From NCBI GenBank assembly GCA_030280995.1, contig JASXTE010000009.1:1830501-1894500 (forward strand): a DNA stretch of 64,000 bases, written 5' to 3'. Shown here one piece after another: positions 10,891 through 21,902 of this stretch. This DNA is from Hemileia vastatrix (lineage: Eukaryota; Basidiomycota; Pucciniomycetes; Pucciniales; Zaghouaniaceae). The notes below the pieces were generated by a model that was given only the letters and a program-made list of their open reading frames with translations, had not been told where the DNA came from and did no database searches. How positions within the stretch are numbered: position 1 is the first letter of the stretch; the number at the start of each line of letters is the position of its first letter. The translations under genes were made by a program, and so were the position numbers.

Positions 10891-13500
10891 ATGTCTTCTT
10901 CTGCTGTTGCTTCTGGATCTTCTAACCCTCTTACTCCCTCAGTTAGAATTGTTTCTTGGGATGGCCCAAAGTTTGATGGGGAGGAGGTTAAATGGTTCAT
11001 TAGCAGGTATGATGCTGCTGCTGCTGTTGATGGTGCTTCCCATGTGGATATGGTGAAGCAAGTTAGGTTTTTTATTGCTGATAGGGAGGTGGAAAAAGAG
11101 GTTATTGCTATGCAGGCATTCAAGGACAAGGATTGGGTTAAGCTTTCTAAAGCTATGATTGATAGATGGGGTGTTAGGTTTACTATGATGGACCTCAATA
11201 AAATTGTTGGAGACTGGCAAGCAAAAGGTGGAGTTTCTTCTATGGCTGACTTCAAAAAGCTCTGTGTTCAGTTTGATGAAGTGGTGGAATATTTCATACT
11301 GGTGGACGAGTTAGTGCATGAGAACCAAGCAAAAGATTTGTTTTGGACAGCATGCAGCAGGGATATTCGAATGGAAGTCTTGAAGGATCTTTCAAGAAAA
11401 GATTTGATGAAGGAACTGCCTAATGGTGAGCAGAAACTGCCGGCTCTGGAGGTTATCAAAGAGAACATTCAGGCCCATCTAAAGTTATTGGCGTTGGACA
11501 AATATCAAGAGTCATGCACTCAATATGTTAGCAAGGTTAGCGAAGTTTTGGCTGAAAACAACGATATTATGGTCAAAGCCCAGGAGGCCAAGAAGGCTCA
11601 AATGGGATTACCTGCTGCTAAAGTAGAGGGTAATGTAGATAATAAGATGGTCGATCATTTGGCCGATTTAACTAAACAGTTAAAAATATTTGTTCAAGAA
11701 ACACAGAAGGCCAATAAGGCCCCAATCGCTTCTTCGTCGACGTCGACTTCTTATCAGTCCAGAGGTTATGAACGTCGAAATTATAATGGCAATAATAATG
11801 GTAACTGCTTCCCAGGCAATGGGAGAAATGGTGGCAATGGTGGTAATGGTTATAGAGGTGGCTATGATGAGCCAAAGGTGTGCTCCTATTGTAATAGGAG
11901 GGGGCACAGAGCAACAGTTTGTTTTGCTCTTGATAAGGATATGGATGCTGGGCGAGTTTTATTTGATGGTAAAGTTTATAAATTTTCCGATGGTTCGTTC
12001 ATCAAGCCCAGTGATGGACAGTCTCCTTCTGATTTGGTCAGAAGAAGTTTAACGGCTGAAAGGAGAGCCAGATTTGAAGAGGTGACTGATGAAGATGTCA
12101 ATGCCAAGAGTGGCAAAAATGGTAATGGTAATGGTGGTAAAGCTGACAAGGGCAAGGAGAAAGAGGTCAGTAAAGCCACATTTTCTACTTCTTTTGGTGG
12201 TTTAGAGCTGGCAACGGTTGCCCAGGTGGAGGGTAGCTGTATGGCTGGCAAATACTATGTTAATGCTGCTAGAAGAGCAGCTGCTACTAAGGCGAAAAGT
12301 AGCATTCAGAGCCAATTGAGGCCTAATCCTGGCAAGGCCAATAACAAAGTGAACCCTTACTCTAAGGACAAGAATTCTAGTGCTCAAACTGCCACCAACA
12401 AATTGAACCCTTACTCTAAGGACGAATTATATAAAATGCAGAAGGGGATTGCTGATATGGGGCCCCCTAGTTATGGCAAGTTTGATTTAAATGGTGAGCC
12501 TATGCCAGAGGATGATTCGGATTCTGAGGAGGACGTACCGTTGGCGTCTCTACCCAGACCAAGTTTTAGCGGTCCCATCCCAATGGAGGGAGTAAGAAAG
12601 ACTAGCGATGGATCAGGATTAGTGCAAGAAGCTGGTGACGGAGTTAGGGTTATAGAAAGTGAAGATGTTATAATGGGGGGTGAAGATGGCTCGGTTGGAC
12701 CTCAAGAGGTACCCAGGGCCAAGGTTGTTAAATCAAAAGTCCAGTATGAGCGGCCAGTAGTTTCTGGTCAAGCTAATGCGATGGACGCAGTTTTGAATAG
12801 GGTGAATCAACTGCAGATTCCCTTATCTTTAGGGGAGTTATTTACGATTAGTCCGGCGCTTGCTGAAAAGCAAAAGAAGCATTTGACGAGGCGTTGGGTT
12901 TCCACTGGAGAGGTGGAATATATTAGTGAAAATGCTGAAAAGTTTGGTGAAGATGTAGATACACATTTTTCCGCTCCCCTGGGTTACCTGGTGGTAACTC
13001 TAAATGGTAAAGAAGTAAAGGCCTTGGTCGATTCAGGGTCTCAAATTAATTTAATTTCATTGGAGCAAGCGACGAGTATAGGCTTGCCAATTAAAAGTGG
13101 AACTGGGGGAAACCTCAGAGGTATTGGAGGGCATGCAACAGAGCTGATGGGTACAGCTGAGCATGTCAGGTTAGGCATTGGTGGATCTGTTGGTAAGGTT
13201 CACTTTTATGTGGCCAGAGGAGCAGTAAAAACTGTTCTTGGTGGTCCTTTTTTGATGGATTTTGAGGCCAGGATAGGGTATCAAGCTGGCATGGGGATTA
13301 GTTTGGAGATCACTGGTGAAGATATGCAAAGGTTACATATGCGGTTAGCGCCTCCTGGAGATGAAGGTTGGGAAACACGGCCAGGGATTACTACTCTGTG
13401 CCAGTGTTGTGCTTGCACCAAGAAGCGGCATATTAAACGGACGGCTTCTGGTGAATTATGTTTGTTGGAAAAGGATGGATGCCCTCATTTTTTGGGGTAG
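10891..13500 (+). CDS. gag: Gypsy-1 gag with zinc knuckle and aspartic protease
   Basis: The 869-codon ORF is intact. Residues about 20-230 form the capsid-like region. Gln/Asn/Gly-rich low-complexity sequence (about 290-325) precedes a CX2CX4HX4C zinc knuckle at 331-344 (CSYCNRRGHRATVC), which packages RNA. After a long basic and acidic linker comes a retropepsin-like protease with the catalytic DSG at 714-716 in LVDSGSQINLIS. A second Cys-rich tail (CQCCACTKKR) lies near the end. The ATG at 10891 follows a leader of about 175 nt. It ends at TAG 13498-13500, overlapping pol by 43 nt in the -1 frame. Having gag and protease in one frame with pol separate is common for Ty3/Gypsy elements. Confidence 0.9.
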   Translation: MSSSAVASGSSNPLTPSVRIVSWDGPKFDGEEVKWFISRYDAAAAVDGASHVDMVKQVRFFIADREVEKEVIAMQAFKDKDWVKLSKAMIDRWGVRFTMMDLNKIVGDWQAKGGVSSMADFKKLCVQFDEVVEYFILVDELVHENQAKDLFWTACSRDIRMEVLKDLSRKDLMKELPNGEQKLPALEVIKENIQAHLKLLALDKYQESCTQYVSKVSEVLAENNDIMVKAQEAKKAQMGLPAAKVEGNVDNKMVDHLADLTKQLKIFVQETQKANKAPIASSSTSTSYQSRGYERRNYNGNNNGNCFPGNGRNGGNGGNGYRGGYDEPKVCSYCNRRGHRATVCFALDKDMDAGRVLFDGKVYKFSDGSFIKPSDGQSPSDLVRRSLTAERRARFEEVTDEDVNAKSGKNGNGNGGKADKGKEKEVSKATFSTSFGGLELATVAQVEGSCMAGKYYVNAARRAAATKAKSSIQSQLRPNPGKANNKVNPYSKDKNSSAQTATNKLNPYSKDELYKMQKGIADMGPPSYGKFDLNGEPMPEDDSDSEEDVPLASLPRPSFSGPIPMEGVRKTSDGSGLVQEAGDGVRVIESEDVIMGGEDGSVGPQEVPRAKVVKSKVQYERPVVSGQANAMDAVLNRVNQLQIPLSLGELFTISPALAEKQKKHLTRRWVSTGEVEYISENAEKFGEDVDTHFSAPLGYLVVTLNGKEVKALVDSGSQINLISLEQATSIGLPIKSGTGGNLRGIGGHATELMGTAEHVRLGIGGSVGKVHFYVARGAVKTVLGGPFLMDFEARIGYQAGMGISLEITGEDMQRLHMRLAPPGDEGWETRPGITTLCQCCACTKKRHIKRTASGELCLLEKDGCPHFLG
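13488..13494 (+). promoter_or_regulatory. Predicted -1 ribosomal frameshift site between gag and pol
   Basis: The heptamer T TTT TTG is set in the gag frame as X XXY YYZ, two codons before the gag stop. Slipping back one base continues directly into the open pol frame (FFGVAGAD). This is an established type of retroelement slippery site. I did not find a clear downstream pseudoknot by eye. Confidence 0.6.
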
Positions 13501-13754
13501 CTGGGGCTGATCGCTCTAATGTTGTAATCTCTCCTCAGGATGAGATCCCGGATTGCAATAGGTCAGCTCACTTGGAGATAATTCAAGTGGATTCTCAATT
13601 ATTTTCTGTTAATATTACTTTGGAGTGCAAATATGTTATGGACTTTTCTATATGTTTATTGGATTTACCCGGTTTTTCTATTAGATTTAAAAATGGTGAA
13701 AAAGGCAAAATGGGCCAAATTAGGTTGGATAAAGGTTGGAAGGGTATGTTTTTG

Positions 13755-14335
13755 GACCTCCAGCAAGAGGGTAAACTGCGAAAATCTTATCAAAACCCGA
13801 TTAAAAATCTTGGTATAATTAAAACACAAAAAAATAATTTATGTGAAAAGGTTATTCCAGACCTCCAGCAAGAGGTTAAACTGCAATTATCTCCTTCTAT
13901 CACGGACCTCCAGCAAGAGGGTAAACTGCGAAAATCTTATCAAAACCCGATTAAAAATCTTGGTATAATTAAAACACAAAAAAATAATTTATGTGAAAAG
14001 GTTATTCCAGACCTCCAGCAAGAGGTTAAACTGCAATTATCTCCTTCTATCACGGACCTCCAGCAAGAGGGTAAACTGCGAAAATCTTATCAAAACCCGA
14101 TTAAAAATCTTGGTATAATTAAAACACAAAAAAATAATTTATGTGAAAAGGTTATTCCAGACCTCCAGCAAGAGGTTAAACTGCAAGTATCTCCTTCTAT
14201 TATGGACCTCCAGCAAGAGGTTAAACTGCAAAAATCTTATCAAAATACGATTAAAAATCTTGGTATAATTAAAACTCAAAAAAATAATTTTTGTGAAAAT
14301 TCATTTCCGGTCCTCCAGCAAGAGGTTAATCTGCC
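13755..14335 (+). repeat. Four in-frame 150-bp repeats in Gypsy-1 pol
   Basis: Units start at 13755, 13905, 14055 and 14205. The first three are nearly identical and the fourth is diverged. Each encodes 50 residues with two DLQQE(G/V)KL motifs, so the nucleotide word CCTCCAGCAAGAGG with a following TTAAACTGC occurs about twice per unit. The exact 150-bp period keeps the frame. The same word reappears in altered form at 16312 and 16369, still in frame. Confidence 0.92.
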
Positions 14336-17300
14336 GACTTTCTTTACAGGTGATTTAATGTTGGATAAGGGAAGCAAAGGTGTTGGAAAATCTGTTTATA
14401 AATTAGACGAGGGAAAGGAGAAAAGGGTAAAATTTAAAAATGAAATAAAATATTTTTCTAATTTTTCTTATTCCGATTCTGGCGATGAAGAAGATTCATT
14501 TGATGAAAGTTTTAATGGCGATACAAAAGAAAATGTTTTAACTCAAGTTAATTTAGATGTGGACGCAGCCAAATATAAGAAAGTAGCAAATAAAGTTTGT
14601 CCTATTAATGAACCGCTACCTGCTGAATTAAATCCACCTTTGAGAAGACCAAGGTTATCAAGAGATCCTTATAAAAGTCCTTTGGTAAAGAATCCGCCTG
14701 AATTTTCTGAGACGTCAAGAATCACTTTTGAGAGACTGGGTGTTGTTAATTTTGGACCTGATGGTTGGTTGTCTGGAGAAGAGAAGAAGTTGTTGTTGGA
14801 TGTGATGGTCAAGCGAGAGAAGGCCATTGCTTATGTAGAAGAGGAGAGGGGTGTGTTGAAGCATTCCTATGGGGAGCCTTACAAGATTCCTGTGGTATGT
14901 CATGAACCGTGGCAGCAGAAACCGATTCCTATTCCGGCTGCATTAAAAGAAGCCTATATTGAAGTTGTCAGAGAACGGATACGCACTGGACTGTATGAGC
15001 AATCAACGTCAAGTTATTCTAGTCCGGTATTTTGTATCAAGAAACCAAATGGCAAGCTTAGAGTTGTTCATGATCTTAGGGAATTAAATAGGGTTACAAT
15101 AAAGGATGCTGGGATACCACCTAGTGCTGAGGAGTTTGTTGAAGCGTTTGCAGGGAGAGTGTGTTATGGTTTGGGAGATATTATGGGTGGATATGATGAG
15201 AGAGAGTTACATCCGGACTCAAGGCCACTCACTACATTTGATACGCCACTTGGACGTTTACAGTTAACAAGATTACCTCAAGGAGCAACAAATTCGGTTG
15301 CAGTTTATCAAGCTCAGATGGCTTGGATCCTTCAAGATGAAATTCCACAATATGCTGGAATCTTTATAGATGATGGAGGAATTAAGGGACCAACAACCAA
15401 CTATGATAACCAGGTGTTGGAAGAGAATCCCGGGATACGCAAATTCATTTGGGAGTTTGCAATTACATTAGAAAGAATCTTGTTTCGAATTGAAGAGGCT
15501 GGTTTAACTATTTCAGGTTCAAAATTTTCATGTTGTGTGCCAGCCTTAGAAATATTAGGCCATGTGGTATGTAGAGAGGGTAGGATTATCTCTAAGAAGA
15601 AAGTTAACAAAATTCAGTCCTGGCCAAGACCCAAGAATACGACCGAAGTCAGAGGGTTTTTAGGCGTTTGCGTATATGTTAGAATGTTTATCAAGGTCTT
15701 TTCTTCATTGGCAGCTCCATCGAGACGGTTAACGAGAAAGGATGCAGACTGGGAGTGGGATGAAGAGTGTGAGAAGGCGTTTGTGAAGTTGAAGGAGGTT
15801 GTGGGGAAGGATTTAGTCCTGCACAAGTTGGATTATGGAAAAGATTCTGGCAGAATTTATTTAGCAGTTGATTCAAGTCAGGTTGCAGCTGGGGCGGTTT
15901 TGTCACAGATGGATAAAGCTGGTTACATCAGGCCAGTTAGGTATGAATCTGTAGTATTTACTGAGGTCAAATCAAGATATTCTCAACCAAAATTGGAATT
16001 ATGTGGTGTGGCAAAAATACTGAAGAAACTTCAGCATATTTTGTTGGGGCAACATTTTGAGTTGCAAGTGGATGCGAAATCGTTAATCCAGATGATTAAT
16101 TCCCCAAGTTTACCGAATGCACCCATGACGAGATGGGTAGCTTTTATTCAACATTTTTCGTTTGATTTAGTTCATAAGCCTGGCAAAACTTTTACTATGC
16201 CAGATGGTTTATCAAGGAGACCACCCACTGAAGAAGATTCAGACACAGAAGAGTTCGATGAAGATATACCTATTATCAAAGCCAGCACTAAAGGAGCTGA
16301 AGACTTTCCATACCTCCCCCATGAGGTTAAACTGGCAGGACTATTGTGTTTAGATTATGGTGTTGATGACCTCCACCAAGAGGATAAACTGGAAAATAGT
16401 TTTTATGTTAATAAAGGTGTTGGAAAAGGTGTAGAAAAATTCGGCAGAGAGGAGGTAGAAGAAGATGTAGTGTATGTAGAGGAAGATGGATTGGTAGTGT
16501 GTGATAGTAGTAAATTAAGGAATGGTGTATATTTTGGAGAATTAGAGAACTTAAATAAAAGGGTGGATAAAGAGAAAGAGGTATTTTCAAATACGGTTTA
16601 CGAAGGATCCAAAGGTTCAGAAGAAAAACGACAACATAGCTCGATTAAAGATTTATTTAGGGGTCAACGATTATTGGCTCATTCATGTGCAGGTGATATT
16701 GGTGATAGAGAAGTCCCTATTGATGTTATATTAATCGATTTTCAAGATGAAGTCTGGGGTCAGACTGGTTTTTATTTTTTGTTAGTCAAATATTTGTTGA
16801 CTTTAGAGAGGCCAGAAGATTGTGAAGACGATGAATGGGTGGCTATCAAGAGGAAGTCATCTACGTTTTACCTATCTGGTCAACGTTTAATGAGGAGGAG
16901 ATATCCAAATCCTCAAGTAGTTATAACTCAACAGAAGGGGCAAGAATTAGTTTTGAAATCACTGCATGAAGATCTCGGGCATAGAGGCGTTGGAGAAACG
17001 TTTAGAAGAATTTCTGATCTATTTTGGTGGCCTGGCATGAAGATGGCTGTTAAACAGTGGGTTCAGTCATGCGAAGAATGTCAAAGACGAAGTTATTTAA
17101 GGCCAAAAGAACCTGGACGCGCGACCGGTGAATATACGCTTTTTGGAAGAGTTAGTTTAGATGCCGTTCATATAAAAGAGGGACGGTATAAATATTTAAT
17201 TGTGGCCAGAGATGATTTATCTGGTTGGGTAGAGGCAGCGCCTCTTATTAATTTACTGCCAAAAATGTGGCAGAATTTTTTTTGAATAATTGGGTATATA

Positions 17301-18009
17301 GGTATGGGGTGATGAAGTTGGTAACGGTAGATGGAGGTCCTGAATTTGGGACAGAGTTTAAAGAGGCTGTATTGAAAGTTGGATCAAAGGTTAGGGTAGC
17401 AACCCCATATTATCCTGAAGCTGAAGGCATGGTTGAAAGAGGGCATCAAGTTATTAAGGATGCTTTAGTTAAAATGTGTGGGACAAGTGCCGAAAAGTGG
17501 AGGCACTATTTACCTTTAGTTTTATTTGCTGATCGAATCACTGCCAAAAGGATGACCGGATTTTCACCTTATGAACTTGTTTTTGGACAGAAAGCAGTTT
17601 TACCGGTTGATTTAGAAGCTGAATCATATCTTGGAGTTGACTGGGACACGGTCAAAACTACTGAAGAATTATTGTGTGCAAGAATGATGCAGCTAGAAAA
17701 GAAAGAAGAATATTTAGAAAAGGCATATTCGCGGATGATGAAGATCCGAAATCAATCATTTAGATATTGGGATGAGCGGTTGGCACATCGATTAAGGAAA
17801 CCTTTGAACCCAGGAGATATGGTCCTGGTGTATAATAGGAGTTTGCAAAGTCAGTGGGGAAAGATGTTTGCAGATAGGTGGAATGGACCGTATAAAATCA
17901 AGGAGCAAGTTTCTGGCGGTTCATATGTGCTAGAAGAGTTGGATGGAGTAGTATTAAAGAAGAGGGTAGCAGCCAATCAAGTGAAAAGGTTCTATTCTAG
18001 AGGCACCAG

Positions 18010-18360
18010 GAGTGCCGAAGGATTCCTCCGCAATGAGGATAAACTATGAAATTTCTTAAATTTTATAACTCCGAAATGAGGATAAACTACAATTTTAATG
18101 TTTTTTATTAAATTTATAACTCCGAAATGAGGATAAACTACAATTTTTATGACATTTATGAAAATTATATGGATAACTCCGAAATGAGGATAAACTACAA
18201 TTTTTATGACATTTATGAAAATTATATGGATAACTCCGAAATGAGGATAAACTACAATTTTAATGACATTTATCAAATTTTATGGATACCTCCGCAATGA
18301 GGATAAACTATGATATCTACGAAATTTTATGGATTCCTCCGCAACGAGTATAAACTATCT
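18010..18360 (+). repeat. Tandem hairpin-like repeats after Gypsy-1 pol
   Basis: Seven copies of a motif with core CCTCCGCAATGAGG or CTCCGAAATGAGG plus GATAAACTA, at about 18023, 18067, 18117, 18175, 18233, 18288 and 18334, with spacing near 50-58 bp. The outer copies can pair CCTC with GAGG around a six-base loop. The first copy lies inside the end of pol. From 18361 to 19060 I see one more relative of the motif near 18685 and a purine-rich stretch near 18570, but no gene. Confidence 0.8.
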
Positions 18361-19059
18361 TCTTATTTTTATCAAAAATACTTTACTGTTGTTACACTGC
18401 TTATGGGCGACGAAACTATGATGAAACTTAACGAAATTCAAGAAGACCTTCTTTGAAATTTTCAAAAACTTAAAATTCTTAAAATATGGGTGAAGATAGT
18501 GTTGGAGAAATTTTAAAATTTATTGGAAGAAGTGTTCACAGGGGAACCTTCTTAATTAAATATTGGCAAGTGTGGGGGTAATTGATGGGCTGGCTGCTCT
18601 ATACACAATTACCCCATAATGTTCGTTTCCAAAATTTTTCCTGTTTCTAGTTGAATCCTGGCTTTGTCTTTTAATTTTAGGAAGTCCACTAAGACTATAA
18701 ACTGGAACGAATCAAGAGACACCGCTCTCAACGCCGGATTCAAGATTCTTTTTATTTTATTATGTTTTTGATTTTTTATGTTAGATTGTGATTTCTTTTC
18801 TTTAATATATATTATGAATTATTGTAAAGCTGATGCTCACTGGTGGTCTCTAATCATTTTTATAAATTGGAGGGAGCCCACCCAGTGATCATAATTATAA
18901 AAATTATCTTCTAAAAACTTTCATTTATTTTCTTTTCTTTTCAATTTCTCAAAATTGTGTAACCACATCAAGTTGCACTTGGATGTGGGTATGATGTCGA
19001 GGGTACGGCTCATCAAATGGCCGGGGGGCATCTTTTAAAATTTTATTTTAAAATTTTAT

Positions 19060-19163
19060 TTTAGTACTTTTTTTATCTTTCTTTTCACATTCATTTATCT
19101 TTCTTTAAAATTAAATTTTAAATTTTATTTCAAAACTATCTATTCTAAAATCTTTTATTTTAA

Positions 19164-19195
<32 letters not shown>

Positions 19196-19350
19196 TAAAA
19201 ATTAAAATTAAAAAAAATAAAAAATAAAAATAAAAATAAAAATAATAATAAAAATAAAAATAAAAATAAAATAAAAATAAAATAAATAATAAAAAAAATA
19301 ATAATAATAATAAAAAAAAAAAAAAAAAAAAAATTAAAATTAAAATTAAT
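19060..19350 (+). repeat. Low-complexity A/AAT-rich stretch in Gypsy-1
   Basis: Long A runs and (AAATA)n/(AAT)n-like sequence, densest at 19165-19345. It has no coding content. Such runs are prone to polymerase slippage and assembly error. Confidence 0.9.
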
Positions 19351-19483
19351 TAATTAAACCAAAATTATTATATTTCTTAGTTTTATTTTTCAGTTTTCAT
19401 TCTTTTAGTTTTATTCATTTAGTTTATACAGGAAACAGGGTCTAGGGGAACTCAATACCTATGGAATTTTACTTCAAGACATC

Positions 19484-20500
19484 TGTTAGTCCTCCAAGAC
19501 TTTAAACTGGCTACTTTTCAAGACGTTCTTTAAGGTTTTTTTTTATACGTATTTTGGATCTGTTAGTCCTCCAAGACTTTAAACTGGCTACCGTTAAAGA
19601 CGTTCTTTAAGGTTTTTATATGTATTTTGGATCTGTTAGTCCTCCAAGACTTTAAACTGGATACTTTTCAAGACGTTCTTTAAGGTTTTTTTTTATACGT
19701 ATTTTGGATCTGTTAGTCCTCCAAGACTTTAAACTGGCTACCGTTAAAGACGTTCTTTAAGGTTTTTATATGTATTTTGGATCTGTTAGTCCTCCAAGAC
19801 TTTAAACTGGCTACTGTTCAAGACTTTCCTTAAGGTTTTATACAAATTTCGGAGCTGTTAGTCCTCCAAGACTTTAAACTGGCTAATTTTCAAGACTGTC
19901 ATTAAAGATTTTATATTGGAGCTGTTAGTCCTTCAAGACTTTAAACTGAATTTCAAGGATGTTCAAGATTTTATGGAAATTCTTGGAGACGGATTTTTTT
20001 TTTTTTAATTTTTTATCAATTAAATGTTAGGTCCACCAAGACCTTAAACTGGACTATTATCAAGTGTTGGGTGCACCATGACCTTAAACTGGATTTCTTA
20101 TCGATTAAATGTTTGGTCCACCATGACTTTAAACTGGTAGTTCATTCATTGTCTAGTCCACTATGACTTTAAACTGGAAAATTAATATCTGCAGGATAAT
20201 TCAACATTCATTGGACCACTATGGCCTTATACTGGATTACTTGTCGATCAAATGTTTGGTCCACTATGACATTAAACTGGATTATCAAATGTATTCAATC
20301 TTTGGTCAAGCCTAGGTCTTACTTAGGAATTTATCAAGTTATTTATGCACCTAAACGATCTTTGGTCCACCAAGACCATAAACTGGCAATCTATTATATT
20401 TTTGGTCCACCAAGACTTTAAACTGGAATGTCAATCTTGTTTGGATAACTCAATTCAATCTTTTAATTTATCACTGTCCACTATGACTCTAAACTGGTTA
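19484..20500 (+). repeat. Array of about 16 hairpin-like motifs, CCTCCAAGACTTTAAACTGG
   Basis: The first seven copies (about 19490-19945) lie in tandem units of about 75 bp that alternate two spacer types. The next nine (about 20031-20500) have diverged spacers but keep the motif, mostly as TCCACCAAGAC or TCCACTATGAC followed by TTTAAACTGG. The flanking bases can pair: GTCCA with TGGAC at 20031-20054, TAGTC with GGCTA in the tandem copies (one G-T pair), and TCCA with TGGA elsewhere, so the possible stem is kept while its sequence differs. No ORF explains the conservation. The stretch 20501-21086 shows no clear feature. Confidence 0.85.
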
Positions 20501-21086
20501 TTCAATTATTTCTGGAGTTGGGTGCTGATAAGCTTTAGGAGGTTAAAATTTTAGGTGATGATGATGCTATGGAAAGCATAATAGTTAATTAGGTGAAATT
20601 TGTGGCGCTTTAACATGGTCTAAAGTTAATATTATTATTGGAAGCCTGGCAAAAGTATTTTATGGGTTTGCTGTATAGCAAAGTTTGAAAATTGTGATGA
20701 AGGAATCAGAAGTTAGGATGGTAGTTGGATTTTAGGGAATGATTTTTTTAGTGCCTCATAGTTAGGCCATTTTTTTTTGGTGTGAAGCTTGGAGGACCTT
20801 ATGGCGAGATTGGAATCATAGAATTTGGCTCAGTGGGGGGCCCTATGAGGTTGGAATCAGGAGTATTCGGCTCATAGGAAGATCCACTCTCTCAATGCTG
20901 TGACAAGAAGGATGACTGGTTTATGGGAGTCTGAAGGGATTCAAACCTTGCTCTCAGTAGTGGAATCATCACAAGATTTATATTATTTTATTTTATGTTA
21001 TATCAAGCCAGAGAAGAAAGAAAACATCATTTATGTTGAAAGTTTAAGAAGACCAAGCAAAAACAAAATTTTATCAAGTTATACTG

Positions 21087-21779
21087 TTAGAAAAGATAAT
21101 TTCTTTGAAATTGTTCAACATCATTATCAAAGCTTTGCATTAAAATTCTTCTTTTCATGAGGTCTTCATGGTTATCAGCTGGAGTTTCTTGAAAATAGGC
21201 CAGCATTTTTTGTTTCAACTCATTAGTAAAGTCAAGGAAAAGATAGCGATGAAAATTTGGATAATGATTGATATAGTCCGTCTTCACTCTACCAACATCA
21301 TCAGTGTTGGTTATTTCAACAGCTAGAAGTTCAAATATGTTATTAAGTCATAGGTTTAGTCAATTTTGATTAAAAGTTTTTTTTAGTAAGATAAATAGGG
21401 TCTTACATTTAGAGCCAGGAAACATAGTCTCAGAAAAGTTAGTTGGGGGTACTGGCATTATAGGATTAGGATCTTGTGAAGGCAAAATTAGGCCGGGATC
21501 CGTTGATGAAGATTGAACTTTTGAAGCTGTTTTTGATCTTATTCGTTTTAAGAAGACAGGAATTTTGGATTGCTTTTTAGAAGTTGAGGGATCAGGGAGA
21601 GCTGCTGGTCCTAAATATACGTTTGTTTTAGAAGGAACTATTGGCCGGTTGCATTTGACTTTTTTCACACGGCATAAGTCGCAAGCTGTCCTGCCAGGAA
21701 GATTAGGGTTGGACATTAAACAAGGTACCTGGTATCGAGAGCAGAGTTCACATGGAGCGACAAGTTCTTTGGAAGACAT
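21087..21779 (-). CDS. Antisense two-exon gene with Zn(II)2Cys6 pattern inside Gypsy-1
   Basis: Exon 1 is 21779-21407 and exon 2 is 21322-21087. The 84-bp intron (21406-21323, GTAAGA...TCTAG) keeps phase and yields a protein of about 202 residues. Residues 10-41 match CX2CX6CX12CX2CX6C (CELCSRYQVPC, then CDLCRVKKVKC), exactly the spacing of fungal binuclear zinc cluster DNA-binding domains, including the basic residues between the last cysteines. The middle is Ser/Pro/Lys-rich. Exon 2 encodes a helical tail (FTNELKQKMLAYFQ). The start ATG at 21779 sits about 125 nt from the 3' LTR, so an antisense promoter in that LTR could drive it. It runs opposite to gag-pol. It may regulate the element or be captured host sequence. 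The cysteine pattern and phase-kept splice are direct observations; the role is inference. Confidence 0.65.
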
Positions 21780-21885
21780 ATTGATGAAGATGAATTTTAT
21801 AGTTGATTAAAGAAGATGTTGGTTGAAGGTTAAAGATGAATATTGTGTTCGACCACTTATGCAAAGTTTTAAGAATGGGGACATT

Positions 21886-21902
21886 CTCAATTGGAGGGAG
21901 GA
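21886..21902 (+). promoter_or_regulatory. Gypsy-1 polypurine tract
   Basis: The purine-rich GGAGGGAGGA lies directly before the 3' LTR, where plus-strand DNA synthesis of LTR elements starts. Confidence 0.75.

Larger units (their letters stand above)
13458..18049 (+). pseudogene. pol: Gypsy-1 pol (RT, RNase H, integrase) with frameshift
   Basis: The first segment (13458-17285) holds an N-terminal repeat region (residues about 100-292), then reverse transcriptase (KLRVVHDLRELN; LPQGATNS; catalytic FIDD near residue 636, a variant of YxDD). RNase H follows (LAVDSSQVAAGAVLSQ; KLELCG), then the integrase HHCC zinc finger (HEDLGHRG...CEECQRR) and the first catalytic Asp in SLDAVH. The frame is lost between the first and second catalytic Asp, near 17250-17260, consistent with a single-base deletion. 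The second segment, from about 17267 to 18049, carries the second Asp (TVDGGPEF), the catalytic Glu (EGMVERGH) and a C-terminal DNA-binding region (GDMVLVYNRS; WNGPYKI). An acidic/basic insert of about 250 residues lies between RNase H and the HHCC finger. Expression probably needs the -1 frameshift at 13488. Confidence 0.88.

Noticed and set aside
17992..18276. Minus-strand ORF of repeated NVIKIVVYPHFGVI units
   Set aside because: It only translates the tandem hairpin repeats after pol on the opposite strand.
18560..18600. Second LTR boundary inside Gypsy-1 after a GTGTGGGGG purine stretch
   Set aside because: No matching LTR sequence exists near the 5' end, and the true 3' LTR begins at 21903.
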